10,410 nt of DNA, from NCBI GenBank assembly GCA_964508755.1, contig CAZDUZ010000031.1, positions 1 through 10,410 on the forward strand, written 5' to 3'. The notes under the pieces were generated by a model that had not been told where the DNA came from, ran no database searches, and saw only the letters and a program-made list of their open reading frames with translations. Shown here in pieces: positions 1 to 6,229 of the stretch (position 1 is the stretch's first letter; the number at the start of each line of letters is the position of its first letter). A program made the position numbers and the translations under genes. Origin of the DNA: CAZDUZ01 sp964508755 (GTDB lineage: Bacteria; Patescibacteriota; Dojkabacteria; SC72; JAFGCJ01).

Positions 1-20
1 TGAGTGTGTTATCAGACTTT

Positions 21-1088
21 CTACTCAAATCCAAGGAGCACAATCTCTGTTTTTAATTGCACATTCAATTTTTCTAAAGCTCTTTTCATGATTTCTTCAA
101 GCACTGCTTTATAATCATCAGCGGTTGCATTTCCTTCATTTACGATAAAATTGTGGTGAGCTTTGGAAATAGCAGCATCCCCTACTCGAAAGCCGCTTAA
201 TCCAAGGAGATGCTCGATAATGTATCCTGCAGAAGGAGTTGGTGCCTCAAGCCGTTTTTGATCTTCTGGTGAAAGATTGCAGAAAGCGCAACCTGGAGAA
301 TTTCGGGGTTGAATTGCTTTACGTTTCATCCATTCCGAACTGACATACCGTGCTTTATTTGTGTCACCATAAAAAAGAGAAAGGACACAGGAAAGTATCA
401 CGTCTCCAGCCTTCTGTAGCGCTGTTTCATTGTATCCGGTCATTATTTCATGCTTTGATTTCGTTACAATCTTTCTTGCAGAGGTGAGTATCGTGACTTC
501 ACTGACGCTTTCCCAAAATAGATGTGATCCACCATGTATATTGTTTATTACCGCTCCTCCAACCGTGCCTGGAATACCGCTGTACCATTGTAAACCGGTA
601 ATGCCTCTTTCAATAAGATAATCAATAAGATACGGTAGCTGCACTCCGGAATCAACCTCAACGATAACCTGCTGTTCGTTGCTTTCATCATAATCTAAAT
701 CGGTAAAATCGTATTTAAAAGTGCCTTTTGAAGCGTCTGCTTTCCATCGTGATGTGTTGGGGGTTATGGATGAAGTGTTATTTGTAGATACGGCACGGAT
801 TTCTTTTTCAATCTCTATGGTTCCTGGACGATTGATAATGACGAGTCCCTTTATTCCATTGTCGGAGATGAGTACGTTGCTACCCCCGCCGAGGATTGTC
901 ACAGGAACACCCATGGTGTCCGCGGAAGCAATCGCCTCGGCGAGCTCTTCTGCCCCGTGAGTTTCAATTAAATACTCCGCTGGGCCGCCGATTTTGAGTG
1001 TGGTGTACGGAGCGAGGGGAATATCCCGCTGTATTCGTTCCGCAATATGGGCAGTAGCAACTTTTCGGACGGCTTTGTCAAAGGGCAT
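21..1088 (-). CDS. murB: UDP-N-acetylenolpyruvoylglucosamine reductase MurB, divergent
   Basis: MurB is the cytoplasmic flavoenzyme that reduces UDP-GlcNAc-enolpyruvate to UDP-MurNAc with NADPH in peptidoglycan precursor synthesis. The 355-residue product shows the FAD-binding motifs in order: TTLKIGGPAE (residues 29-38), LGGGSNVLISD (66-76), GIPGTVGGAV (171-180) and the C-terminal SAGYIIE...HHNFIVNEG block (286-319). The catalytic Glu near the C-terminus appears kept (E348). The position of the catalytic Ser (E. coli S229) reads Cys (PGCAF, C267), and the Tyr-Arg pair (E. coli Y158-R159) reads Y219-N220. A polar, Asn/Ser/Thr/Asp-rich insertion of about 45 residues (about 93-140) separates two FAD-domain strands and makes the protein longer than most family members. 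It starts 38 bases after rmuC, so it is probably the last gene of that transcript. No Shine-Dalgarno precedes the ATG. The family call is firm; activity is uncertain given the substitutions. Confidence 0.93.
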   Translation of the reverse strand: MPFDKAVRKVATAHIAERIQRDIPLAPYTTLKIGGPAEYLIETHGAEELAEAIASADTMGVPVTILGGGSNVLISDNGIKGLVIINRPGTIEIEKEIRAVSTNNTSSITPNTSRWKADASKGTFKYDFTDLDYDESNEQQVIVEVDSGVQLPYLIDYLIERGITGLQWYSGIPGTVGGAVINNIHGGSHLFWESVSEVTILTSARKIVTKSKHEIMTGYNETALQKAGDVILSCVLSLFYGDTNKARYVSSEWMKRKAIQPRNSPGCAFCNLSPEDQKRLEAPTPSAGYIIEHLLGLSGFRVGDAAISKAHHNFIVNEGNATADDYKAVLEEIMKRALEKLNVQLKTEIVLLGFE

Positions 1089-1126
1089 GATACTAGGAGT
1101 AACGAAGTTGCAGAAGTTTGCTTACA

Positions 1127-2215
1127 CTAATTTTCTGTTTGTTCTCCATCATGAGGCTTATCAAGTGCAACCGTGTCAGACTCAATGTCGACTCCGGAGA
1201 TTTTGAGTACATCTCGATCGATCTTTGAAAACTCGTCAGTTGCTTTGTTATATGAACTTACGGTAGATCCAAGATGCTTACCCATTCTTTGCATGTGTTC
1301 GTCATAGCTTTTAAGATGTTTTCCAAGCAGACCCACTCGCTGTATTACTTCCTTGACCGACGCTTCCACCTGAAGTGCTTTCAGTGCTTGAAGAATGGTT
1401 TGCAGGTAGGCAAATAACGTGTTTGGTGAAACAATAACGACACCTTTCTTGAAGGCATAATTGATGAGGTCTTCTGTGGTAGATGACTGTGTTCCCACTT
1501 TGTACGTTAACAAATTGTAATAAATACCTTCTGCGGGAATAAACATGAGGGCAAACTCTGTGGTGTTTTCTTCTGGGCGGATATATTGTGCTGTTTCGTC
1601 TATTCGTCCCTTTATGTCTGTTTTAAATTCTCGCTCTAGAAGTTCTCTCCTTGATTTGTCGTTTTCTTCTTGAATTTTGTTAAACGTTTCAAGTGAGAAT
1701 TTGGCGTCAATTGGAATGATTTTCTCTTTTAGAAGCAGTGCAGCATCGACAATCTTCCCATCTGAAGGGAATGTGTACTGCATTTTGTACGTTCCTTGGG
1801 GCATTACTGCACCAAGCAAATCTTCAAGGAAAAATTCACCAAGAATTCCTCGGTGTTTGGGATTCTTTAGGATGTTTTCGAGAGACTGGAGTTGCGTGGC
1901 AAATTCAACAATTTTATTGTTCGTTTCGTCAAGCTTTGCCAATTTTGCGGTGACTTCCTGTACGGTGCGTGTGCTGTTATCGCTGACTTTTTGTATGAGC
2001 TGGGTGTTTATTCCATATTGTTGTTGCAGTGTTTGTTGTTGACTCTCTAATCGATGGTTTATTTCCTGTGATAATTGATTAATCTGGTTTTGCAGAAGCA
2101 CCAGTGAGCGGTCGTCTTTCTCGCCTCGAGATTTCTTTAACTCAGCGTAAAGAATGAATGAAGAAATGATACTGACTGCAATGACTGTAATTAATAGAAT
2201 TGAAGAGAAGTCCAT
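1127..2215 (-). CDS. rmuC: DNA recombination protein RmuC homologue
   Basis: RmuC-family protein of 362 residues, thought to act on DNA and to limit inverted-repeat rearrangements; its biochemistry is poorly known. Residues 4-23 form one N-terminal membrane anchor. A Gln/Glu-rich predicted coiled coil follows (about 25-115), then the conserved nuclease-like core: RGILGE (122-127), DGKIVDAALLL (152-162), IPIDAKF (167-173), PAEGIYY (227-233) and SPNTLFAYLQTI (263-274). The Asp and Asp-x-Lys residues (D157, D170, K172) are where a PD-(D/E)XK-type active site is expected. Length is within the family range. The gene is 100 bases downstream of queH with a TATAAT box in that gap, and 38 bases upstream of murB. 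The ATG has no Shine-Dalgarno. The stop is TAG. Confidence 0.93.
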   Translation of the reverse strand: MDFSSILLITVIAVSIISSFILYAELKKSRGEKDDRSLVLLQNQINQLSQEINHRLESQQQTLQQQYGINTQLIQKVSDNSTRTVQEVTAKLAKLDETNNKIVEFATQLQSLENILKNPKHRGILGEFFLEDLLGAVMPQGTYKMQYTFPSDGKIVDAALLLKEKIIPIDAKFSLETFNKIQEENDKSRRELLEREFKTDIKGRIDETAQYIRPEENTTEFALMFIPAEGIYYNLLTYKVGTQSSTTEDLINYAFKKGVVIVSPNTLFAYLQTILQALKALQVEASVKEVIQRVGLLGKHLKSYDEHMQRMGKHLGSTVSSYNKATDEFSKIDRDVLKISGVDIESDTVALDKPHDGEQTEN

Positions 2216-2280
2216 TTAAAGTTTTATGTTGGACAATTAAGGCGGTACGTTTCTTTTCGGTCTATCATTGAACGCCTTCT

Positions 2281-2286
2281 ATTATA
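2281..2286 (-). promoter_or_regulatory. Predicted -10 box for rmuC-murB
   Basis: A perfect TATAAT, directly preceded by TG, lies on the minus strand in the 100-base gap between queH and rmuC. Transcription would start near 2274, giving a leader of about 60 bases before the rmuC ATG. The -35 region is weak (about 3 of 6 consensus bases at 17-base spacing). This suggests that rmuC and murB can be transcribed independently of queH. Prediction only. Confidence 0.4.
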
Positions 2287-2315
2287 CAATGGAACGTGGA
2301 GGATGAAATCGTTAA

Positions 2316-2966
2316 TTATCTCGTTTCAAATTTTTCTTCGTATCTTTCAATAAGTGAATACATACATCCACAGTAATTCTGCATATAGTATCCTTTGGAC
2401 TTGGGTGCATTCGATTGTGTTGTATTACTCTTATCTACAGCACTTGCGTGAAGATTTTCCGTTTCATTTTTGAAATCAACAAAATGCAAATCAGGTGATG
2501 AAACCTCATTGCCAATCTGGGTAATAAAGTCGTTGTTTAAATACTGACTAGTAAGCATTGTTGTTGACATGTATCGTATCCCTCGTTCACGAGCCTTATG
2601 AGCTGTTTTGAACAAGCGCAGTTTCCAGCAAGGTTTGCATCTTTCTATCCTTCCTTTTTCTTTCCAACCTAAAGTATGAGTAAACCATTCTCGAGGAGAC
2701 CAATCAGCGATTATAAGATCAAGCCCGTACCGATCACTAACGACTTTCAAGGCATTCAATCTCGCAAGGTATTCCGTACGGGGATGGATGTTGCTGTTAT
2801 CAAAAAAAAGGGTAACTTTGAAGGTTAATCCGAAAGTTGCCTGAGAGGTTGTCTTCGTCTCCTTCATGGTTAGTCGTGGAATTTTCATGAGGTGAAGCAT
2901 TGTTTCTGTACAATGAGCACAGCAACAATGCAGTAATAAATCTGCCTTATCTTGGATTCTTGCCAT
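2316..2966 (-). CDS. queH: Epoxyqueuosine reductase QueH
   Basis: QueH (formerly DUF208) reduces epoxyqueuosine to queuosine in tRNA, the last step of Q34 wobble-base synthesis, and is not homologous to the cobalamin enzyme QueG. The 216-residue product shows the family hallmarks: LLLHCCCAHC (10-19), NSNIHPRTEYLARL (57-70), RCKPCWKLRL (109-118) and MQNYCGCMYSL (195-205). Conserved Cys for iron and iron-sulfur binding are present (C14-C16, C19, C110, C113, C199, C201). Usual members read CCAPC; here it is CCAHC. Two stretches look inserted: Thr/Lys-rich residues about 31-46, and Ser/Asn/Thr-rich residues about 168-191 before the YCGC motif. It starts 33 bases after the desulforedoxin gene. No Shine-Dalgarno precedes the ATG. 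No other queuosine gene is visible, so the organism may salvage queuosine precursors or encode the pathway elsewhere. Confidence 0.92.
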   Translation of the reverse strand: MARIQDKADLLLHCCCAHCTETMLHLMKIPRLTMKETKTTSQATFGLTFKVTLFFDNSNIHPRTEYLARLNALKVVSDRYGLDLIIADWSPREWFTHTLGWKEKGRIERCKPCWKLRLFKTAHKARERGIRYMSTTMLTSQYLNNDFITQIGNEVSSPDLHFVDFKNETENLHASAVDKSNTTQSNAPKSKGYYMQNYCGCMYSLIERYEEKFETR

Positions 2967-2999
2967 ATGTGCTTTTCGGGTAAACGTTAGAAATGTGTT

Positions 3000-3173
3000 T
3001 TATTCCTCGTGTTCCTCTGTTTCCTCGGACTTACTGTTCTCGCCGTGACCTTCTTCAATTCGTTCCATATCAACACCGCAACATACTAATTGTCCGCCTC
3101 CAACTTTTGTCACTACTACCTCATTACCGCACACATTACAACGAAAAACTTCACCTACTCTGTCGACTGCCAT
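3000..3173 (-). CDS. Stand-alone desulforedoxin-type iron protein
   Basis: This 57-residue ORF matches the desulforedoxin domain, the N-terminal Fe(Cys)4 domain of desulfoferrodoxin (Desulfoferrod_N). It opens GEVFRCNVCG, then reads GGGQLVCCGVDM (residues 25-36), giving C-x2-C-x15-CC (C12, C15, C31, C32), the exact spacing of desulforedoxin. The superoxide-reductase domain that normally follows in desulfoferrodoxin is absent. Instead there is a short acidic tail rich in Glu and Ser with two His (about 40-57). In the family this centre binds one iron and transfers electrons; the role here, such as redox carrier or peroxide/superoxide defence, is inferred. It lies 33 bases upstream of queH on the same strand. 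The ATG at 3173 has no Shine-Dalgarno, and the region upstream is cut by a gap after 27 bases. Confidence 0.88.
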   Translation of the reverse strand: MAVDRVGEVFRCNVCGNEVVVTKVGGGQLVCCGVDMERIEEGHGENSKSEETEEHEE

Positions 3174-3200
3174 AGAAAGAAACGAGTGATAAATTAATTA

Positions 3201-3300
3201 NNNNNNNNNNNNNNNNNNNNNNNNNNNNNNNNNNNNNNNNNNNNNNNNNNNNNNNNNNNNNNNNNNNNNNNNNNNNNNNNNNNNNNNNNNNNNNNNNNNN
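3201..3300. other. Assembly gap (100 N)
   Basis: Exactly 100 N, the conventional placeholder for a scaffold gap of unknown size. It removes the C-terminal part of the Pro/Gln-rich protein and anything between it and the desulforedoxin gene. Distances and reading frames across it mean nothing. Confidence 0.97.
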
Positions 3301-3470
3301 ATGGGTTGAACTGGTAGGTCTGTTTGTTGCAGGGGTTGCGTGGACAATGATTGGGGAGGTTGTACCGGTGTGTTAGCTTCTTGCGGAAGTTGAGGGGATA
3401 CGGGCTGGTTGGGTGACGGTTGAATAGGAACTGATTGCATTGGTGAAGGGAATGTGTTGTTTGGATCCAT
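3301..3470 (-). CDS. Pro/Gln-rich protein, N-terminal fragment cut by gap
   Basis: Only the first 56 residues are visible, starting MDPNNTFPSPMQ. They are low-complexity, dominated by Pro, Gln, Ser and Thr, with repeated PxQP and QPxQ-type words and almost no charge. Disordered N-termini like this often precede a membrane segment in CPR proteins, but the rest lies in the gap, so no function can be assigned. The ATG is 26 bases after the CcdA-like stop codon and has no Shine-Dalgarno, so co-transcription is likely. A translation continuing through the N run to a stop near 3198 is an artefact. The fragment could be an independent gene or the start of a larger membrane protein. Confidence 0.65.
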
Positions 3471-3496
3471 AGGGGCAGAAGAATGAATTTATAAAG

Positions 3497-4174
3497 CTAA
3501 ATTACGTCGGAAAGCATGAGAACTGCTAGCAAGATCATAGCGATACCAATCACAATTCGCATGGTCTGCTTATTCCGGTTTCTCCATTCGTTCACCTTTT
3601 TATGAGACAAACCCGTTGATACGAGAAGGAGAATAATGAGGAGTGGTAGAACAAAAATAAAGTTATACAAAGCAAGAAGCCATATACCCTCTCCGGTAAA
3701 TCCTTGTTTGGATATCATGCTGAGTATGGCGATGTAAACCCCGCCGGTACAAGGTAGTTCAAATAATGAGACGAGAAGGCCAAGAATTATAGCTGCAGGT
3801 ATGGAGGCACGGTAAATATATTTCTTGATAATAGGAGAAGCATTTTTGGGAATTGAAAGAAGCGGTTTTTCAGAGCGGGTAATTCCATCTTTAATATCAA
3901 GCAAACCCCCGATAATTAAGATTCCAGCCGTAACTTTGTACAGTGTTTCCAGGAAAGGAAAATCGGAAAGAACACGCACGAGACCAACTCCGGCAACAAA
4001 ATACGCAATATAGACAATGGAAATGTAGGTCAATCCAATCGCGATTACTCTGCGAGTATTCCCTTTCATTGAAAACAGAAAGGTGAGAAGAAACACTAGT
4101 ACCCCAATTGCACAGGGATTTATGGAGTCAATTGCCGCAGCACCAATGACCGTCAAAAGTGGAATATGGGGCAT
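3497..4174 (-). CDS. CcdA/DsbD-like membrane thiol-disulfide transporter
   Basis: A 225-residue integral membrane protein with about six hydrophobic segments, resembling the transmembrane domain of CcdA/DsbD, which carries reducing equivalents from cytoplasmic thioredoxin to the outside. The two hallmark Cys are in expected places: DSINPCAIG (C21) in the first helix and LFELPCTGGVY (C142) in the fourth, each with its Pro. The start chosen is the ATG at 4174; a TTG at 4186 would add four residues, and neither has a Shine-Dalgarno. A possible -10 (TATGCT) lies at 4216-4221 on the minus strand. No thioredoxin-like partner is visible, but a desulforedoxin gene lies downstream and a Cys-rich exported protein is encoded nearby. 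The family is clear; the physiological partner is unknown. Confidence 0.86.
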   Translation of the reverse strand: MPHIPLLTVIGAAAIDSINPCAIGVLVFLLTFLFSMKGNTRRVIAIGLTYISIVYIAYFVAGVGLVRVLSDFPFLETLYKVTAGILIIGGLLDIKDGITRSEKPLLSIPKNASPIIKKYIYRASIPAAIILGLLVSLFELPCTGGVYIAILSMISKQGFTGEGIWLLALYNFIFVLPLLIILLLVSTGLSHKKVNEWRNRNKQTMRIVIGIAMILLAVLMLSDVI

Positions 4175-4269
4175 AACATAAATCAAGTTACAATATAATG
4201 TATGACTGGGAGTCTAGCATACAAATGAGCACGTGACGAGATGTGACAATAGTCTTTATTTTTATTGGA

Positions 4270-5823
4270 TTATCTGGATTTTTTAGGGAGCGCTTTTCTT
4301 GAAATGCCGGTAATTTTCCCCTTATCAATTCTTATTACCACATCAAATAAATCAAGATGTTCTGTTTCTTGAGTAATGTGAATAAGTGTTTGGCGGGGTC
4401 TGTGAGTAATGATGTGTTCGAGAATGCTTCTGCGTGAGAATGAGTCAATCTGGGTGAGGGATTCGTCAAGAATAAGAATCGATCTGTCTCGATACATGGC
4501 TCGAGCTATAGCTATTCTTTGCCAATGACCGGTTGAAACTTCGATGCCTGTTCCAAACAGTTTACCAAGGATCGTATGATCATCAATGTTGTTTTCTCTC
4601 ATCCACTCACCCAAACCAGATATTTCTAATACTTCCTCATACAAGCGTTTGCTGAAGTCACGCTCGCTTTGTCCAACCGTGATGTTTTTTCTAATGCTGA
4701 AATTGTATTTAATGAAACTTTCGAATGCGACAGAGATCTTGTTCTTAAGTTCTCCTCTGCTAAGGTTTTTAATTGAAATTGTATCAATGAGAATATCTCC
4801 CGGACCTACTTCATACAATCCGCATAAAAGCTTTGCTACGGTGCTTTTCCCTGAAGTATCACGTCCAACAATGGCCACTTTCTCACCAGGTTCAATCGTG
4901 AAGCAGAGTTCTTCAACGGTGGTGGTATTGCTACCCGGGTATTTGAAACTTATATTTTGAAATTCAATACGTGGGGTGGTCAGCGGATTAAGCGTTTGAT
5001 TTCCAGAAACAATATCTCCAAACCCTTGATATTCCATCAGTGCGAAATAGTCGCTTACATATAAAATATTCGATTTGATGGTGAGACTATTCCAGAGTAC
5101 ATGCCATGATGACTCATATACTTTTTCTAAATAATCGAAAAGATATTTGAATGTACCAATTGAATAGTTGAAAGCAACGGCAATCGGTACGAGGAGCATT
5201 TGTGCAACTCGAAGAAATATCCGGTCAAACCATTGGAAGAAAACTGCTCCTATATCACGGAAAAATCGTATCCGGTAGATCTGCGTGTAATATTTATCTA
5301 CTGATGACTTGTAGGCTTTAATGAAGAAATTGAAAACATTGTCAACACGGAGTTCAGAGAAATTTGCCGGGAGTGTTGCTTGCTTGAAAAGATATTCGAA
5401 GTACTTCATCCGATCGGTGTCACTGTCTCTGAATTCTTTTAACTTGATATTGAATCTATGCCGGAAAAATGCCTCTGGAATAACAAAAAGACCAACTAAT
5501 ACACCCCACCAAGCCATTTCGGTGAGGATAAACGCTGAAGCCATAACCAAGGTTACTACATTGTAAAAAAGCATGGTAACTTTAAAATAAGTGTCCAAAA
5601 CTGCTGGTAATCCATATGTCGGTGCATTAACAAGAAGATTTTGCAATTGCCTTTTCTCAAAGTCCTGCAGATTAATNNNNNNNNNNNNNNNNNNNNNNNN
5701 NNNNNNNNNNNNNNNNNNNNNNNNNNNNNNNNNNNNNNNNNNNNNNNNNNNNNNNNNNNNNNNNNNNNNNNNNNNNCGTTTATGTGGTTGTAAGGATTCA
5801 TTGGAGTCACTCAGGGTGGGCAT
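4270..5823 (-). CDS. ABC exporter half-transporter (TM + ATPase), interrupted by gap
   Basis: Type-I ABC exporter subunit (MdlB/MsbA-like, COG1132) with fused membrane and ATPase domains. After the gap the protein resumes at INLQDFE, a motif usually found after the first two helices. Further helices follow (near 5500-5575 and 5155-5260), then the nucleotide-binding domain. Walker A GRDTSGKST (4840-4866) and Walker B ILILDE (DE at 4462-4467) are intact. The Q-loop Gln is Glu (4720-4722), the LSGGQ signature is VSTGH (4525-4539), and the H-loop His is Gln (4369-4371). Only 15 residues are visible before the gap; their link to this gene is assumed. Family length suggests that roughly 100 residues, not 33, are missing. 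The ATG at 5823 is preferred over the GTG at 5838 because a TATAAT box overlaps the GTG. The substrate is unknown; the motif changes suggest an asymmetric or regulatory ATPase. Confidence 0.87.
   Translation of the reverse strand: MPTLSDSNESLQPHKXXXXXXXXXXXXXXXXXXXXXXXXXXXXXXXXXXINLQDFEKRQLQNLLVNAPTYGLPAVLDTYFKVTMLFYNVVTLVMASAFILTEMAWWGVLVGLFVIPEAFFRHRFNIKLKEFRDSDTDRMKYFEYLFKQATLPANFSELRVDNVFNFFIKAYKSSVDKYYTQIYRIRFFRDIGAVFFQWFDRIFLRVAQMLLVPIAVAFNYSIGTFKYLFDYLEKVYESSWHVLWNSLTIKSNILYVSDYFALMEYQGFGDIVSGNQTLNPLTTPRIEFQNISFKYPGSNTTTVEELCFTIEPGEKVAIVGRDTSGKSTVAKLLCGLYEVGPGDILIDTISIKNLSRGELKNKISVAFESFIKYNFSIRKNITVGQSERDFSKRLYEEVLEISGLGEWMRENNIDDHTILGKLFGTGIEVSTGHWQRIAIARAMYRDRSILILDESLTQIDSFSRRSILEHIITHRPRQTLIHITQETEHLDLFDVVIRIDKGKITGISRKALPKKSR
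5677..5776. other. Assembly gap (100 N)
   Basis: A second run of exactly 100 N, inside the 5' part of the ABC transporter gene. It hides the first membrane helices. Because 100 is not a multiple of three and the true size is unknown, the apparent open frame through it is accidental. Confidence 0.97.
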
Positions 5824-5829
5824 GTGTTT

Positions 5830-5835
5830 ATTATA
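5830..5835 (-). promoter_or_regulatory. Predicted -10 box giving a leaderless ABC transcript
   Basis: A perfect TATAAT on the minus strand ends six bases before the ATG at 5823. With normal spacing, +1 falls on the A of that ATG, so the mRNA would be leaderless. This fits the lack of any Shine-Dalgarno. No convincing -35 is seen at 17 bases upstream (CTCCTC there). The box is directly preceded by TG, as in the rmuC box. Confidence 0.4.
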
Positions 5836-5838
5836 CAC

Positions 5839-5991
5839 AGGAGCGCAGATTTGAGGAGGACCAGATTGTGAATGATATAGGTCTAATGGTTTTTCCAGAA
5901 CTGAAAAGATGACAGGTGTTAAAGTGTCTTTTAGTAATGTTTGTTGTAGGTGCTCTGCTTATAGTGTTACAAATGAAGCTTTTTAAGGATA
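5839..5991. other. Divergent intergenic region, no convincing gene
   Basis: This sits between the divergently transcribed ABC gene and the giant surface-protein gene. On the plus strand there is a GAGGAGG (5853-5859) before a GTG-started 14-codon frame (5868-5912). Its TGA overlaps the ATG of a 25-codon frame (5909-5986) containing VCCRC. Neither resembles a known peptide and both may be chance. No RNA gene or terminator hairpin was recognised here. Confidence 0.4.
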
Positions 5992-6020
5992 TTGTAATCT
6001 TAGAGAAATAGGAATAGAAT
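5992..6020 (+). promoter_or_regulatory. Predicted promoter of the giant surface-protein gene
   Basis: TTGTAA (5992-5997, 4 of 6 to TTGACA) and TAGAAT (6015-6020, 5 of 6 to TATAAT) are separated by 17 bases. Transcription would begin near 6027, just before the AGGAGG, leaving a leader of about 83 bases before the ATG at 6110. Prediction from consensus only. Confidence 0.4.
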
Positions 6021-6027
6021 AAAACAT

Positions 6028-6052
6028 AGGAGGATACTTCATGAAACTGTAA
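6028..6052 (+). promoter_or_regulatory. Strong Shine-Dalgarno with three-codon minigene
   Basis: AGGAGG (6028-6033) stands seven bases before an ATG (6041) that reads Met-Lys-Leu-stop. The TAA shares its last A with a second ATG (TAATG, 6050-6054), which opens a 27-codon frame to 6135 that overlaps the start of the giant gene. The three-codon frame is in phase with the giant gene but separated from it by several stops. It could be a leader for translational coupling or attenuation, or the relic of an older start site. Confidence 0.4.
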
Positions 6053-6066
6053 TGATTTTCATGAAA
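6038..6066 (+). repeat. Two TTCATGAAA palindromic words 20 bp apart
   Basis: TTCATGAAA occurs at 6038-6046 and 6058-6066. Each contains the palindrome TTCATGAA, and the second extends to the perfect 10-base palindrome TTTCATGAAA (6057-6066). The 20-base period is close to two helical turns, as in tandem operator sites bound on one face of DNA. They lie just downstream of the predicted promoter. Each also contains an ATGAAA start-like sequence. Confidence 0.45.
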
Positions 6067-6109
6067 TGTCCATTACTGCCGGTACAGCTAAATTTACCGT
6101 CCGCTTTCT

Positions 6110-6229
6110 ATGCTGTTCAACTCCCGAGTTCGTAAAACCCTTTCCAGGGTCAATTCCGTCATTGTCATTTCTACGTTGTTATGGGGAACATTCCCTTTTG
6201 GGCTGTTTCAGCCTGCTCTTGTAGTTGCA
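6110..6229 (+). other. Signal peptide of the giant surface protein
   Basis: The N-terminus has Arg/Lys at residues 6, 8, 9 and 13, then a long hydrophobic stretch (about 14-39) and a plausible signal peptidase I site after VVA (A40), before QDE. The mature protein then begins with a Glu/Ser/Pro-rich acidic linker. Sec-dependent export is inferred. Confidence 0.8.

Noticed and set aside
1677..2042. Plus-strand 121-codon frame
   Set aside because: Antisense of the conserved RmuC core and coiled coil.
3198..3300. C-terminus of the Pro/Gln-rich protein ending near 3198
   Set aside because: It consists entirely of N-derived residues; the stop after the gap is coincidental.
5556..5810. Open frames reading through the N run near 5677-5776
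   Set aside because: Frames continue only because N codons are not stops; the visible flanks belong to the ABC gene in another frame.
6052..6135. Frameshift joining the 27-codon frame to the giant gene
   Set aside because: Its translation does not resemble a signal peptide or N-terminus, while the frame from 6110 has a complete signal peptide of its own.
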